A program made the position numbers and the translations under genes. From Bacteroidales bacterium (GTDB lineage: Bacteria > Bacteroidota > Bacteroidia > Bacteroidales > F082), in NCBI GenBank assembly GCA_017538795.1, contig JAFYIE010000051.1, positions 20,171 through 84,170 of the forward strand: a stretch of DNA of 64,000 bases, given 5' to 3'. The notes under the pieces are model-generated. The model was not told the DNA's origin, did no database searches, and was given only the letters and a program-made list of their open reading frames with translations. Shown piece by piece: positions 44,802-54,498 of this stretch (its first letter is position 1; every line of letters begins with the position of its first letter).

Positions 44802-46616
44802 ATGATTAAGAGCAAGATAAATTATTCGCAACGAAAATATGTCATCGGATTGATATTCGTGTCGGTTGCAATTATCCTGTTGATCAAACTTTTTATCATC
44901 CAAATCATCGATGATTCTTACAAACATTCTTACGAAAACAACACTTTAAGATATATAACGCAATACCCTTCAAGGGGTAAGATTTACGACCGAAACGGCA
45001 AGCTTTTGGTTTACAACGACGCTGTTTACGACCTAATGGTGATTCCGAATCAGGTTAAAAACATAGACACATTATCTTTTTGTAAATTATTGAATATCAA
45101 CGATTCAATATTCAATGTTTACATGAAAAAAGCGAAAAGATACTCGCGCATCACGCCTTCGATTTTCATTTCTCAAATCACCAAAGAGGAATACGGACGA
45201 GTTGCGGAGATGCTTTATCATTATCCCGGATTTTATTTCCAGACACGCTCAATAAGGCAATATCCATTGCCAATAGCGGCGCACACATTGGGAAGCATCG
45301 GCGAGGTCACCAAGCCTGAGATGGAAAACGACGCTTATTACCAACTTGGCGATTATATCGGCAAATCAGGAATTGAAAAGTATTACGAAAAAGAACTCCG
45401 TGGCGCCAAAGGACTGAAAATCACGGTGGTCGACGTACACAACCGCGAGAAGGAACGTTATATGGACGGTGCTTTCGACACCTTGCCGGAAGCTGGCACC
45501 GACATCATCCTCGGCCTCGACGCCGACCTGCAGGCTTATGGCGAATATCTGATGTCAGGAAAAACAGGTTCTATAGTCGCAATTGAACCGTCCACCGGAC
45601 AGATTTTAGCCATGGTGACAAGTCCGACTTACGACCCAAACGAACTCGTTGGAAGAAAACGTGGCATTAACTATTCAGCTCTTCTCAACGACCCAGATAA
45701 GCCATTGATTAACAGGGCTATAAGCGGTACATATCCTCCAGGTTCCACCTTTAAAATGATAAATGGCTTGATTTCACTGCAAAGCGGCGCTACGACAGCG
45801 AACAAGGCTTATCCTTGCAACGGCCCCGAAAGCGCACCTATCAAATGCACACACTATCACCATTCGCCGGTGAGACTTTACGACGCCATCGAAAACTCCT
45901 GCAACCCTTATTTCTGGCAGGCTTTTCAGGATATGATGAACTTAAGACGCTTTGAAAATCAGAAAGAAGCTTTTCAATTCTGGTACGACAACGTAACAAG
46001 CTTCGGCCTCGGCAGAGCGTTTAATTCCGACATCCCGTTCACCGTATCAGGAAATATCCCGAAAAAAGAATTCTACGACAAGATGTATCACGGCGTTTGG
46101 AATGCCATGACGGTGCGCTCACTCAGCATCGGACAAGGTGAGATTTTAGTGACGCCACTGCAGCTCGCAAACGTGGCAGCAGCCATAGGAAACGAAGGCT
46201 ATTTCATTGAACCTCATTATATTAAGAACTTCAGCGACCCTGACGACAGCGTGCATTTTGAGAAACATATTATCAATATCAAGAAAAAGCATTTCAAAGA
46301 TGTGAAAATCGGTATGCAAAGCGTTTTCGAAGGCGAACACGGCACCGCAAGGATGTCGCATATCAATGGCATAACAGTCGCCGGAAAAACTGGCACAGCC
46401 GAAAACCCTCACGGCCTCGATCACTCCATTTTTATGGGTTTCGCACCTGTCGACAACCCTCAAATAGCAATAGCTGTAGTCGTTGAAAACGCAGGCTTTG
46501 GCTCCACCTGGGCCGCTCCTATCGCATCTTTGATGATTGAGAAATTTATCAGAGGCCAAATCACTCGCCCAAATGTTGAAAAAAGAGTCTTAACAATAAA
46601 CGAACCTGAAAAATGA
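44802..46616 (+). CDS. mrdA: Penicillin-binding protein 2 (elongation transpeptidase)
   Basis: This 604-residue class B PBP has one N-terminal span (about 12-34) and a dimerisation/pedestal domain (NTLRYITQYPSRGKIYDRNG, 20 residues). The transpeptidase domain has all active-site motifs: STFK (Ser about 316), SCN (about 366) and KTG (about 528, AGKTGTAENPHG). It cross-links peptidoglycan during cell elongation together with RodA, whose gene overlaps its stop by 4 bases (ATGA). The length is normal. Confidence 0.95.
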   Translation: MIKSKINYSQRKYVIGLIFVSVAIILLIKLFIIQIIDDSYKHSYENNTLRYITQYPSRGKIYDRNGKLLVYNDAVYDLMVIPNQVKNIDTLSFCKLLNINDSIFNVYMKKAKRYSRITPSIFISQITKEEYGRVAEMLYHYPGFYFQTRSIRQYPLPIAAHTLGSIGEVTKPEMENDAYYQLGDYIGKSGIEKYYEKELRGAKGLKITVVDVHNREKERYMDGAFDTLPEAGTDIILGLDADLQAYGEYLMSGKTGSIVAIEPSTGQILAMVTSPTYDPNELVGRKRGINYSALLNDPDKPLINRAISGTYPPGSTFKMINGLISLQSGATTANKAYPCNGPESAPIKCTHYHHSPVRLYDAIENSCNPYFWQAFQDMMNLRRFENQKEAFQFWYDNVTSFGLGRAFNSDIPFTVSGNIPKKEFYDKMYHGVWNAMTVRSLSIGQGEILVTPLQLANVAAAIGNEGYFIEPHYIKNFSDPDDSVHFEKHIINIKKKHFKDVKIGMQSVFEGEHGTARMSHINGITVAGKTGTAENPHGLDHSIFMGFAPVDNPQIAIAVVVENAGFGSTWAAPIASLMIEKFIRGQITRPNVEKRVLTINEPEK

Positions 46617-47869
46617 GAAACAAAACCATTATAGGTAAAATTGATATTTGGCTGATAATCATATACTTAGCCTTAACGACAATAGGGCTTCTCAGCATCT
46701 ACGCCGCCGCTTCAACCGAGGCACACCCTCATATCTATGACTTCTCGCAAAACTATGGCAAACAGCTGATGTTTATGGGTGTAAGCATCATGGTAGGATT
46801 CATGATTTTACTCATCGACGCCAAGTTTTTCAACGTTTTCGCATACGTGTTTTACGGCTTGTCAATAGTATTTTTACTATTGGTTTTGGTCGTAGGCTCC
46901 AAAATTTCAGGTTCCACATCATGGATTCAGCTCGGCCCGCTTTCGTTTCAGCCTTCAGAATTCGCGAAATTCGGCACCGCCCTTGCATTGGCGCACTATC
47001 TCGGAAGTCTCGACACCGATATCACAAAGTTCAGAACAAAATTAATCGCTTACGGCATTGTTTTTCTCCCGATGTTGCTCGTTTTGGCACAAGGCGACGC
47101 CGGTTCCGCATCAGTTTTCTTCATTTTCCTGCTTGTCCTCTATCGCGAAGGCTTGGGCGGAAGAATCCTGATTGTCGGAATGATGGCGGTGGCGCTTTTC
47201 GTCATATCTCTTTGTTTATCAAAATGGTACGTAATGATTGGACTTACCACGCTATACGCCATTTTCCTGTTTTTGATAAACCGCACCAAACGAAACATAT
47301 GGTTGCTGACGGGCATTCTCGTGACGGCATGCGCCTTCGTCTTTTCTGTGAGTTTCGCTTTCAACCATATCTTGAAACCGCATCAGCAGACTCGTATCAA
47401 CATTATTTTAGGAAAGGAAAAAGACATAAAAGGTGTCGGCTACAACCTCAACCAATCGATGATTGCCATCGGTTCCGGCGGTTTTTCAGGCAAAGGTTAC
47501 CTCAAAGGAACAATGACGAAATATAACTTCGTACCGGAGCAGCACACCGACTTTATTTTCTGTACCGTAGGCGAAGAAACGGGTTTTTTAGGTTGCTTGA
47601 TTTTAATAAGTCTGTATCTCGCTTTGATATTGAGAATCATACACTTAGCTGAGCGACAACGTTCGCCGTTCAGCCGTATTTATGGCTATGGGATAGCATG
47701 TATCTTCTTCTTCCATTTTGCCATAAATATAGGGATGACAATAGGATTAGTGCCTGTCATCGGCATCCCATTGCCATTCCTAAGTTACGGAGGCTCAAGC
47801 CTCTTGATGTTCTCTATGATGATATTCGTGTTCCTGAAGCAGGACGCGAACCGTATGAATATCCTTTAG
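46613..47869 (+). CDS. rodA: Rod-shape protein RodA (SEDS glycosyltransferase)
   Basis: This 418-residue protein has about ten membrane spans and the SEDS pattern: GSTSWIQLGPLSFQPSEFAK (20 residues) with the essential Glu and QPSE, LVLAQGDAGSASVFFIF, GVGYNLNQSMIAIGSGGFSG (20 residues), and FVPEQHTDFIFCTVGEETGF (20 residues). The final PLPFLSYGGSSLLM is the C-terminal signature. It polymerises lipid II in the elongasome with PBP2. Its stop codon overlaps that of the convergent pfkA gene. Confidence 0.96.
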   Translation: MRNKTIIGKIDIWLIIIYLALTTIGLLSIYAAASTEAHPHIYDFSQNYGKQLMFMGVSIMVGFMILLIDAKFFNVFAYVFYGLSIVFLLLVLVVGSKISGSTSWIQLGPLSFQPSEFAKFGTALALAHYLGSLDTDITKFRTKLIAYGIVFLPMLLVLAQGDAGSASVFFIFLLVLYREGLGGRILIVGMMAVALFVISLCLSKWYVMIGLTTLYAIFLFLINRTKRNIWLLTGILVTACAFVFSVSFAFNHILKPHQQTRINIILGKEKDIKGVGYNLNQSMIAIGSGGFSGKGYLKGTMTKYNFVPEQHTDFIFCTVGEETGFLGCLILISLYLALILRIIHLAERQRSPFSRIYGYGIACIFFFHFAINIGMTIGLVPVIGIPLPFLSYGGSSLLMFSMMIFVFLKQDANRMNIL

Positions 47870-48960
47870 ATTCCTAAAGAAATATTCAAGCCTTTTGCTG
47901 TACGAATCAGGTCACAATCAGGCTCCACGAAGTTCATCTTCGCCACAGCGTCTTTTATTGGCACGCTGATGACGTTCGGGTGACGGTAAGCCACCATGTG
48001 GCCGTATTCCTTGTTCAGCACCATCTCGAACGCCTTCACGCCAAACTGCGCCGCAAGCACACGGTCGTATGCAATCGGCACGCCGCCACGCTGCAGGTGA
48101 CCGAGTGTGGTCTCACGCATATCGTGTTCAAAACCAGCGGCTTTCATCTGCTCGATGAACTTCACTCCGATGCCGCCAAGCTTCACGTTCTCATAGCCAG
48201 GCTCGTTGCTCTTGGTGAAGATCTGCTGTCCGTCTTTCGGCTTCGCACCCTCACTGATGACCACGATGGCATGGCCGCGGTCGTTGTGGAAACGCTCCTC
48301 AAGTCTCTTCTTCACGATGTTGACGTCGTAAGGGAACTCTGGCAGCAGACAAACCTCGGCACCACCAGCAATTGCTGCGTTAAGCGCAATCCAGCCGGCG
48401 TCACGGCCCATGACTTCGAGCACGAAGACACGGTTGTGAGATGCCGCTGTCGTCACAAGCTTATCTACAGCTTCAGTGGCAATCTGTACTGCTGTTTGGA
48501 ATCCGAAGGTGCAGTCGGTCATCGAGAGGTCGTTGTCGATGGTCTTCGGCACTCCGATGATGTTCAAGCCCTTTTCGTAAAGCTTCTGCGAAATTCTTTG
48601 CGAGCCGTCGCCACCGATATTTATGACACAGTCGACGCCCATATATTCCAGTCGGCGAATCATCTCATCGCTGCGATCGACCACTTCCCAAGTGCCGTCA
48701 TTTTTCTTGACAGGCCAGCTGAACGGGCCGCCTTTATTGGTTGTCTCGATTATCGTGCCGCCACGGAAATGTATTCCGCGAACGACTTCAGGTGTCAGGC
48801 GCACTATCTCCTGCGGCTCCCAAAGCACTCCGTTGAAGGCCTGGATGCTGCCGAGAACTTCCCAGTCGGTCTCCTGCGACGCACGCTTCACAATAGCGCG
48901 AATCACCGCATTCAAACCCGGGCAGTCGCCGCCACCAGTGGTTATAAGAACTCTTTTCAT
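47866..48960 (-). CDS. pfkA: 6-phosphofructokinase with mixed donor-site residues
   Basis: This 364-residue cytoplasmic enzyme phosphorylates fructose 6-phosphate. The N-terminal [17 protein letters not shown], the catalytic PKTIDNDL (138-145), [14 protein letters not shown], and the C-terminal [11 protein letters not shown] all fit. At the donor site it has GGDGS (116-120), the glycine form usual for ATP use, but PKTIDND with a lysine, the form usual in pyrophosphate enzymes. This mixture is known in group III-type kinases, some of which use ATP. ATP is my preferred donor. It overlaps aspS by 4 bases upstream and rodA at the stop. Confidence 0.93.
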   Translation of the reverse strand: MKRVLITTGGGDCPGLNAVIRAIVKRASQETDWEVLGSIQAFNGVLWEPQEIVRLTPEVVRGIHFRGGTIIETTNKGGPFSWPVKKNDGTWEVVDRSDEMIRRLEYMGVDCVINIGGDGSQRISQKLYEKGLNIIGVPKTIDNDLSMTDCTFGFQTAVQIATEAVDKLVTTAASHNRVFVLEVMGRDAGWIALNAAIAGGAEVCLLPEFPYDVNIVKKRLEERFHNDRGHAIVVISEGAKPKDGQQIFTKSNEPGYENVKLGGIGVKFIEQMKAAGFEHDMRETTLGHLQRGGVPIAYDRVLAAQFGVKAFEMVLNKEYGHMVAYRHPNVISVPIKDAVAKMNFVEPDCDLIRTAKGLNISLGI

Positions 48961-50717
48961 TGTTTCAAATTTAATGCAATCTGTAATTCATCTAATTGCT
49001 CCTGTGCAATTGGAGATGGTGATTCCGCCATGACATCGCGGCCCTGGTTGTTTTTTGGGAATGCGATGAAGTCGCGGATTGAGTCCTGACCTCCGAAGAG
49101 TGAGCAGAGGCGGTCGAAGCCGAATGCCAATCCTGCGTGAGGTGGTGCTCCGTATTCGAAAGCGTTCATCAGGAAGCCGAACTGCTCCTGAGCCTTCTCA
49201 TCGGTGAAGCCGAGGGTGTGGAACATCTTCTTTTGCAGGTTTTTGTCGTGGATACGGACTGAACCGCCGCCGACTTCAGTGCCGTTGAGCACAATGTCGT
49301 AAGCGTTTGCACGGATCTCGCCCCATTTATCAGGCTGCTCAAGGAGGTATTCATCCTCAGGTTTCGGAGCCGTGAATGGATGATGCATTGCATAGTAACG
49401 CTGTGTCTCTTCGTCCCATTCGAGAAGCGGGAAGTCGATGACCCACAATGGTTTATACACGTTAGGGTCGCGTAAGCCGAGCTGGTTACCCATCTCCAGA
49501 CGCAGAGCGTTCATCTGCACTCTTGTCGGCATGGCTTTACCGCTGAGAATCAGCAACATATCGCCTGGTTTGGCATTGCACTTGTCGAGCCAAGTCTTCA
49601 AAATCTCAGGTGTGTAGAACTTATCAACCGACGACTTGATTGTGCCGTCTTCGTTGTATTTAACGTAAACGAGGCCTTTAGCTCCCACCTGTGGACGTTT
49701 CACAAAATCTGTGAGCGCGTCGGTCTGCTTGCGTGTGTAGTTGGCGCAGCCTTCAGCATTGATGGCGACCACGAGTTCAGCCTCATCGAACACCGAGAAG
49801 CCATGACCTTTCGCCACGTCGTTGAGTTCAACAAACTTCATTCCGAAACGGATATCCGGCTTGTCCGAACCATAATATTTCATTGCGTCTTGCCAAGTAA
49901 TTCTTGGAAAATCGCCGAATTCGATGCCTTTGATGGTCTTGAACAGATGTTTTGCCAAGCCCTCGAACATGTTGATGACATCTTCCTGCTCAACAAACGA
50001 CATCTCGCAGTCGATCTGAGTGAACTCTGGCTGACGGTCGGCACGGAGGTCTTCATCGCGGAAGCAGCGCACTATCTGGAAATAACGGTCGAAGCCTGCC
50101 ACCATGAGGAGCTGTTTGAACTGCTGCGGTGACTGTGGAAGAGCGTAGAACTCGCCCGGATTCATACGTGATGGCACCACAAAGTCGCGGGCGCCTTCAG
50201 GTGTCGATTTAATCAGGCAAGGAGTCTCTATCTCGAGGAAGTCATTGCCTGACAGATATTTACGCACTTCCTGAGCCATCTTATGGCGCAAGATGATGTT
50301 ATTCTTGATTGGGTTACGGCGCAGGTCGAGGTAACGGTACTTCATGCGGATGTCGTCACCGCCGTCGCTCACGTCTTCGATTGTGAACGGAGGAACTTTA
50401 GAAGTCGTCAAAATCTTGAGACTTTCCACTTTCAGCTCGATGTCGCCTGTCGGGTTTTTCGGGTTTTTCGACTCACGCTCCACCACGACGCCTTTAGCTT
50501 GAATGACGAATTCGCGTCCGATCTCGCGGGCGGTCTTCATCGTCTCAGCCGAGCTAACTCCTTCTTGCATAAAGAGTTGCGTAATACCATAACGATCACG
50601 GAGATCAATCCAAAGCAGGGCACCTTTGTCGCGAACGCGCTGCACCCAGCCGCTCAAAGTGACTTCCTGACCCACGTTGGCCATGCGAAGTTCACCACAT
50701 GTATGAGTTCTAAACAT
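48957..50717 (-). CDS. aspS: Aspartate-tRNA ligase
   Basis: This 586-residue class II synthetase has the N-terminal OB anticodon-binding fold (about 1-110, [20 protein letters not shown], 20 residues) and motif 1. Motif 2 is [18 protein letters not shown], followed by the bacterial GAD insertion domain (about 290-420), and motif 3 is [15 protein letters not shown]. Length and domain order are those of the bacterial type. Whether it also charges tRNA-Asn cannot be decided by eye. The pfkA gene overlaps its 3' end by 4 bases. Confidence 0.97.
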   Translation of the reverse strand: MFRTHTCGELRMANVGQEVTLSGWVQRVRDKGALLWIDLRDRYGITQLFMQEGVSSAETMKTAREIGREFVIQAKGVVVERESKNPKNPTGDIELKVESLKILTTSKVPPFTIEDVSDGGDDIRMKYRYLDLRRNPIKNNIILRHKMAQEVRKYLSGNDFLEIETPCLIKSTPEGARDFVVPSRMNPGEFYALPQSPQQFKQLLMVAGFDRYFQIVRCFRDEDLRADRQPEFTQIDCEMSFVEQEDVINMFEGLAKHLFKTIKGIEFGDFPRITWQDAMKYYGSDKPDIRFGMKFVELNDVAKGHGFSVFDEAELVVAINAEGCANYTRKQTDALTDFVKRPQVGAKGLVYVKYNEDGTIKSSVDKFYTPEILKTWLDKCNAKPGDMLLILSGKAMPTRVQMNALRLEMGNQLGLRDPNVYKPLWVIDFPLLEWDEETQRYYAMHHPFTAPKPEDEYLLEQPDKWGEIRANAYDIVLNGTEVGGGSVRIHDKNLQKKMFHTLGFTDEKAQEQFGFLMNAFEYGAPPHAGLAFGFDRLCSLFGGQDSIRDFIAFPKNNQGRDVMAESPSPIAQEQLDELQIALNLKQ

Positions 50718-50747
50718 ATTGTTTAACTATTATATTCTACAAAATTG

Positions 50748-50755
50748 CAAATTTA
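50748..50755 (-). promoter_or_regulatory. -7 box (TAAATTTG) for aspS
   Basis: This is an exact TAnnTTTG match on the minus strand, 30 bases before the aspS ATG. Confidence 0.6.
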
Positions 50756-50791
50756 CAAAAAAATTGAAAATGCAATGATTTTATTAAAATT

Positions 50792-52621
50792 TTAATTTTC
50801 AAAAACAATCTTCATCTGGCAATTTCTGCAGTCAAAGTAAAGGCGGAAACGTCCGTGTGTGTTGCTAATATATAAAGGTGTCGCAGGTTTGCCTGTTTCC
50901 TTGGCGCACATACCGTTGGCATAACGGATGCAATGTTTCGTCGTCATCACCACGATTTCGCCTTCCGGCATGGTTTTTTCGAGACCGTCGTCAATGTGAG
51001 TAACAGCGTGATTCTCATAGAATTTACGGGACAAGGAATTGGTGACGTTGCCCAAATATGACAAATCGTTAACAGGGAAACCGGTTTGTAGAGACGTGCC
51101 ATGGCGCGTCTCTACAGGACGTGCCGCACGATGATTTTCAACCAACGTTTTTTCCAATTCCACCACCAGCTGCCGCTTCATCTCACCCAAAACAGACGCT
51201 GGAATGAAATATATCGTATCTAATTGAATATCAATATTTTCGACAATAAATTTTGTATCACCCCATTGTGACAATTTGGTCTTAATCGTCTCGAGAGCCT
51301 TTTCAGGATTTTTCGCGATATCTTTTGGGCATTGCAGGCAAACGCTGACGTTTTCTGATGACAACTTGAAGCCATCGGATGTCTCGGAGAACTCGAGATT
51401 GATTGCAATTTTGCGGTTGCCGTTAGAATTTTCAACGAATTTTTGCCAAACGATGTCGAAGTTACGATATAAAAGGATTTCTCGACTACGCTTCGCTCCG
51501 CTCGAAATGACATTTGATGTCAAAATGACATTCCCTTCTACCCCATTTACATTAAACCCATACAATTCATTGTTTTCATCTAAGAAACAGAGTCCGTCGC
51601 CGTTGTGCAACGTTATTCCTTCTTTTAACTTGACAGTCAAGCGTTTACCATCGATTTTTTTGATTTCGCCGATGTGCTCTCCCATCGATTTCGGGGTGAA
51701 CGGAGCGTCGATATTTTTCTGGCGACCATGAATAAAATAATCAGTGAAACCACGCGAAAACGACTTTTCGAGATTCGGCACGAACGATGGAGACGAAACA
51801 CCTCGCGAAGAGCGTTCCAAATCCGAACGCCTCTCAATTATTTCATCAAGAGCTTTTCTGTAATAAGCCGTTGTGTTTTTCACATAATCAGCGTCTTTCA
51901 GTCGACCCTCGATTTTAAACGAAGTGATGCCGGCATCTATGAGCTCCTCGAGATTTTTCGAATTGTTCATGTCGCGCAAAGACAGCAGATGTCGGTTGGC
52001 AATCAACAACTTACCGTTTTCGTCTTCGAGATTCCAAGCAAGGCGGCAAGGCTGTGCGCACGCTCCGCGGTTCGCGGAGCGGCGCCCTATCACATGGCTC
52101 AGATAGCACTGGCCGCTATAACTCACACACAAAGCACCATGAACAAAAAACTCCAACGGCACCGTCGTCTTGGAACGAATTTCTTTTATATCATTGACAC
52201 TCAACTCTCTTGCAAGCACAACCTGCTTAAAACCCACATCTTCCAAAAACTTCACCTTCTCTGCCGTCGTATTGTTGCACTGAGTCGACGCATGAAGCGC
52301 AATCGGAGGCATATCCATCATCAAAAGCGCCATATCCTGCACAATGAGAGCGTCGACTCCGGCATTGTAGCAGTCCCATGCGATTTTGCGAGCCTGCTCC
52401 AACTCGTTATCGAACAACAAAGTATTAAGCGTAACGTACACTTTGGCATCGAAAATAGCAGCGTGATTGCACAGTTTTTCGATATCCTCAATGCTGTTGC
52501 CTACTTTCTCACGCGCGCCAAAACTCGGTCCGCCAATGTACACAGCATCAGCGCCATGGTTGATGGCAGCCAACCCGACTTCAAGGTTTTTCGCTGGAGA
52601 AAGCAGTTCGATTTTTTTCAC
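50792..52621 (-). CDS. U32 family protein, RlhA-like, with two palindromic insertions
   Basis: This 609-residue protein starts MKKIELLSPAKNLEVGLAAI and has an (alpha/beta)-barrel-like N-terminal half (AVYIGGPSFGAREK, LHASTQCNN, LEFFVHGALCVSYSGQCYLS, 20 residues). Four cysteines follow the pattern C-x6-C, then RGACAQPCR, typical of U32 proteins. These are now linked to rRNA or tRNA hydroxylation (RlhA, TrhP) rather than proteolysis. The C-terminal region is a separate domain with a motif KxGKPATPLY. Copy B1 of a palindromic repeat is in frame at about residues 371-382, just before the family's LYRNFD motif, and copy A4 is at about 503-512. The gene lies 23 bases after the radical-SAM fusion gene. 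Confidence 0.85.
   Translation of the reverse strand: MKKIELLSPAKNLEVGLAAINHGADAVYIGGPSFGAREKVGNSIEDIEKLCNHAAIFDAKVYVTLNTLLFDNELEQARKIAWDCYNAGVDALIVQDMALLMMDMPPIALHASTQCNNTTAEKVKFLEDVGFKQVVLARELSVNDIKEIRSKTTVPLEFFVHGALCVSYSGQCYLSHVIGRRSANRGACAQPCRLAWNLEDENGKLLIANRHLLSLRDMNNSKNLEELIDAGITSFKIEGRLKDADYVKNTTAYYRKALDEIIERRSDLERSSRGVSSPSFVPNLEKSFSRGFTDYFIHGRQKNIDAPFTPKSMGEHIGEIKKIDGKRLTVKLKEGITLHNGDGLCFLDENNELYGFNVNGVEGNVILTSNVISSGAKRSREILLYRNFDIVWQKFVENSNGNRKIAINLEFSETSDGFKLSSENVSVCLQCPKDIAKNPEKALETIKTKLSQWGDTKFIVENIDIQLDTIYFIPASVLGEMKRQLVVELEKTLVENHRAARPVETRHGTSLQTGFPVNDLSYLGNVTNSLSRKFYENHAVTHIDDGLEKTMPEGEIVVMTTKHCIRYANGMCAKETGKPATPLYISNTHGRFRLYFDCRNCQMKIVFEN
51087..51116 (-). repeat. Family A palindromic element, copy A4, in the U32 gene
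   Basis: TGTAGAGACG (51087-51096) pairs with CGTCTCTACA (51107-51116); the centre GCCATGGC is itself a palindrome. In the host frame it reads VETRHGTSLQ. Confidence 0.85.
51476..51511 (-). repeat. Family B element, copy B1, in the U32 gene
   Basis: A half-type element runs from GTCATTTCGA on the minus strand to the end TCGAGAAATC, with an inner CGGAGCGAAGCG part. It is read in frame as VISSGAKRSREI. A short direct repeat (AATGACATT, twice in the plus-strand sequence from 51506 on) lies next to it. Confidence 0.75.
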
Positions 52622-52644
52622 GACAATATTTTTTGCAAAAATAA

Positions 52645-54393
52645 CTAATTTTTCTGATTACGAATAAAGAAAATGCTTCCCACATCAATCAAGTCGCCAT
52701 TGTATAACTCTATGATTTTCATGCCATTACGACGGATAAACTTTTTCAGTTCCTTGCATTCTTTAAGTTTATTCAGCGAGCCGCACACCACAACGCAGTC
52801 GTCAACGAGTCCGCAGCAACCCGAAAAGAAGCCGTGATCATGACCTGGAAGCGCAATCTGATGCGGGTCGACATAAAAAACATTGCAACCGTTTTCTTCC
52901 AAAACACGTTTTATTCCAAAATCGGACGTAATAAAATTACGCTCATCCAAGGCCAACAAATTGCATCGTGTATATCCTTGATTTACATTTAGTTGCACCG
53001 ATTTTGTCGATATTTTTCCATACAATTCAATAATCTTTTCATCCGTATATTTCAAGTTGTGTATCAACATATTTCCGACGCCGACAGCATTGTACGGAAC
53101 CGTTGCGGGGTAAGCGTTTCCGACAGATTTACCACCATTTGCCACCTTGATATTTTCAGGTAAATCAATATCGACATTTTTCGCACAAATCACTGATTCA
53201 CAATGTCTTTCATCTTTGCAAAAGAAGAAAATATCGGGATGCGACGAGATGGAAGGATACGCCTTGTCGGAGGGCTCGAGCCAGGTGACGGAACCCATTT
53301 TTGAAAGGGATTCTTTGGCCTCAGCTGGCATGGTGGCGGAGGCGATTATTACCACGTCATTTCGAGTGAAGCGAAGCGGAATCGAGAAATCTCCTGCAAA
53401 TTCGACGGAGATTTCTCCGCTCCCTTCGGTCGGTCGAAATGACGGTCTTATGACGACGTGCTTATATCTTTCCTGCAATCTCTTCTTATTCTCTCCTTTA
53501 TATCCTATCGCATGATTCAATTGATTTTCAGGAACTTCGATAACAATTTTATCCGACTTTTCATCAATTTTATCGAATTTCCTACCCCACAACCTACTGA
53601 ATACCATTTCGGCGAAATTTTTATGATAAGGCCCCGCCACGAAGGCAGCGCCATTCAAATCGTCGGAGGTGTGGAGCCCGAGGCGTAACACTTTCACATC
53701 GTTTTCGCCGAAATACTCATAAAGCGTAGCGGATTGCTCAACAGCATCGTTCAAAGTCAAAGGCAAATAATCTCCTTTTTTATAAAGTTGCTCCAACTCT
53801 GTGTCTTTAACCACAATACACGGATAAATCCGCGTCTCCTTCGCGCCAAGTCGCACAATATCTCGAGCCGTTTGCATATCGTTTTCAAAAGTGTCGAAAG
53901 GCAAGCCCAACATCATCTGAAGCCCAAGCGTAATTCCTTCATTAACAATTATTTGCGAAGCGTTTTCGATATCTTTAAAGGTATGTCCGCGACCGCATTT
54001 ACGCAAAATCATATCGTTGGTTGTTTGCGCTCCAAGCTCAATGTTTTTCATACCGAAATTTTTCAAAATCCTGACACGATTTTCGTCGATATAATCAGGA
54101 CGGGTGCTGCACCTGATGCCGTTTATGACGCCTTTTTCAAGATATGGCTGCACAATTTTCAGAAAATCGTCCTGCATTTTTACTGGAAGACCTGTGAAAT
54201 TTCCGCCGAAAAACGCCACTTCAACAAACCTTTCATCTTCTTTAAATGAAGCCAGATGTTTTTCAATAATTTCTTTAACATCTTGAATATCAGGAAGTTT
54301 CTGCTTTCCAGTAATGCTAAATTGATTACAATAGACGCATCTGAAAGGACACGCCAGCTCAGGCAAAAATATCGGTATGTTATAATGTTTCAT
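52645..54393 (-). CDS. Fusion of an Elp3-like radical SAM domain and a DUF6873/GME-like domain
   Basis: This 582-residue protein starts at the ATG at 54393 (MKHYNIPIFLPELACPFRCV); the in-frame start at 54444 adds only an unrelated leader. The radical SAM cluster motif is CPFRCVYC (CxxxCxxC, about 14-21), followed by VEVAFFGGNFTGLP, IRCSTRPDYID, MKNIELGAQT and MLGLPFDTF. This matches Elp3-like radical SAM proteins. From about residue 348 a second domain begins (SSHPDIFFFCKDE, TVPYNAVGVGNMLIHN, LNVNQGYTRCNLLALDERNF, 20 residues; ALPGHDHGFFSGCCG, DVGSIFFIRN). I recall this pattern from the DUF6873/GME-fold family of Clostridia, normally a separate protein. A palindromic repeat lies exactly at the junction. 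The activity is unknown. Confidence 0.75.
   Translation of the reverse strand: MKHYNIPIFLPELACPFRCVYCNQFSITGKQKLPDIQDVKEIIEKHLASFKEDERFVEVAFFGGNFTGLPVKMQDDFLKIVQPYLEKGVINGIRCSTRPDYIDENRVRILKNFGMKNIELGAQTTNDMILRKCGRGHTFKDIENASQIIVNEGITLGLQMMLGLPFDTFENDMQTARDIVRLGAKETRIYPCIVVKDTELEQLYKKGDYLPLTLNDAVEQSATLYEYFGENDVKVLRLGLHTSDDLNGAAFVAGPYHKNFAEMVFSRLWGRKFDKIDEKSDKIVIEVPENQLNHAIGYKGENKKRLQERYKHVVIRPSFRPTEGSGEISVEFAGDFSIPLRFTRNDVVIIASATMPAEAKESLSKMGSVTWLEPSDKAYPSISSHPDIFFFCKDERHCESVICAKNVDIDLPENIKVANGGKSVGNAYPATVPYNAVGVGNMLIHNLKYTDEKIIELYGKISTKSVQLNVNQGYTRCNLLALDERNFITSDFGIKRVLEENGCNVFYVDPHQIALPGHDHGFFSGCCGLVDDCVVVCGSLNKLKECKELKKFIRRNGMKIIELYNGDLIDVGSIFFIRNQKN
53356..53443 (-). repeat. Family B element, copy B2, at a domain junction
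   Basis: This 88-base imperfect palindrome has the outer arms GTCATTTCGA (53356-53365) and TCGAAATGAC (53434-53443) and the inner arms GAGAAATCTC (53384-53393) and GAGATTTCTC (53408-53417). It adds about 29 residues in frame (PSFRPTEGSGEISVEF...) between the radical SAM domain and the second domain. Confidence 0.85.
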
Positions 54394-54453
54394 TTCGACT
54401 TCAAAATTGCTAAAAATTCTTAAATAAACATGCATTTTAATCAAAATAATTCT

Positions 54454-54461
54454 TAACTTTG
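54454..54461 (+). promoter_or_regulatory. -7 box (TAACTTTG) for the four-gene envelope operon
   Basis: This is an exact TAnnTTTG match, 37 bases before the first ATG. Confidence 0.6.
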
Positions 54462-54498
54462 CGAGTTATTAATTCAGGAAAATTTAAATTTTAACAAT

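Noticed and set aside
47980-49089. Plus-strand frame of 369 codons
   Set aside because: It lies antisense to pfkA (all motifs intact) and to the end of aspS; no domain, no promoter and odd composition. It is a shadow frame.
51674-52648. Plus-strand frame of 324 codons
   Set aside because: It is antisense to the U32 gene, whose conserved cysteines and family start are clear.
54394-54444. Longer N-terminus for the radical SAM fusion
   Set aside because: The extra 17 residues do not fit the family, whose start MKHYNIPIFLPE leads directly to the cluster motif.
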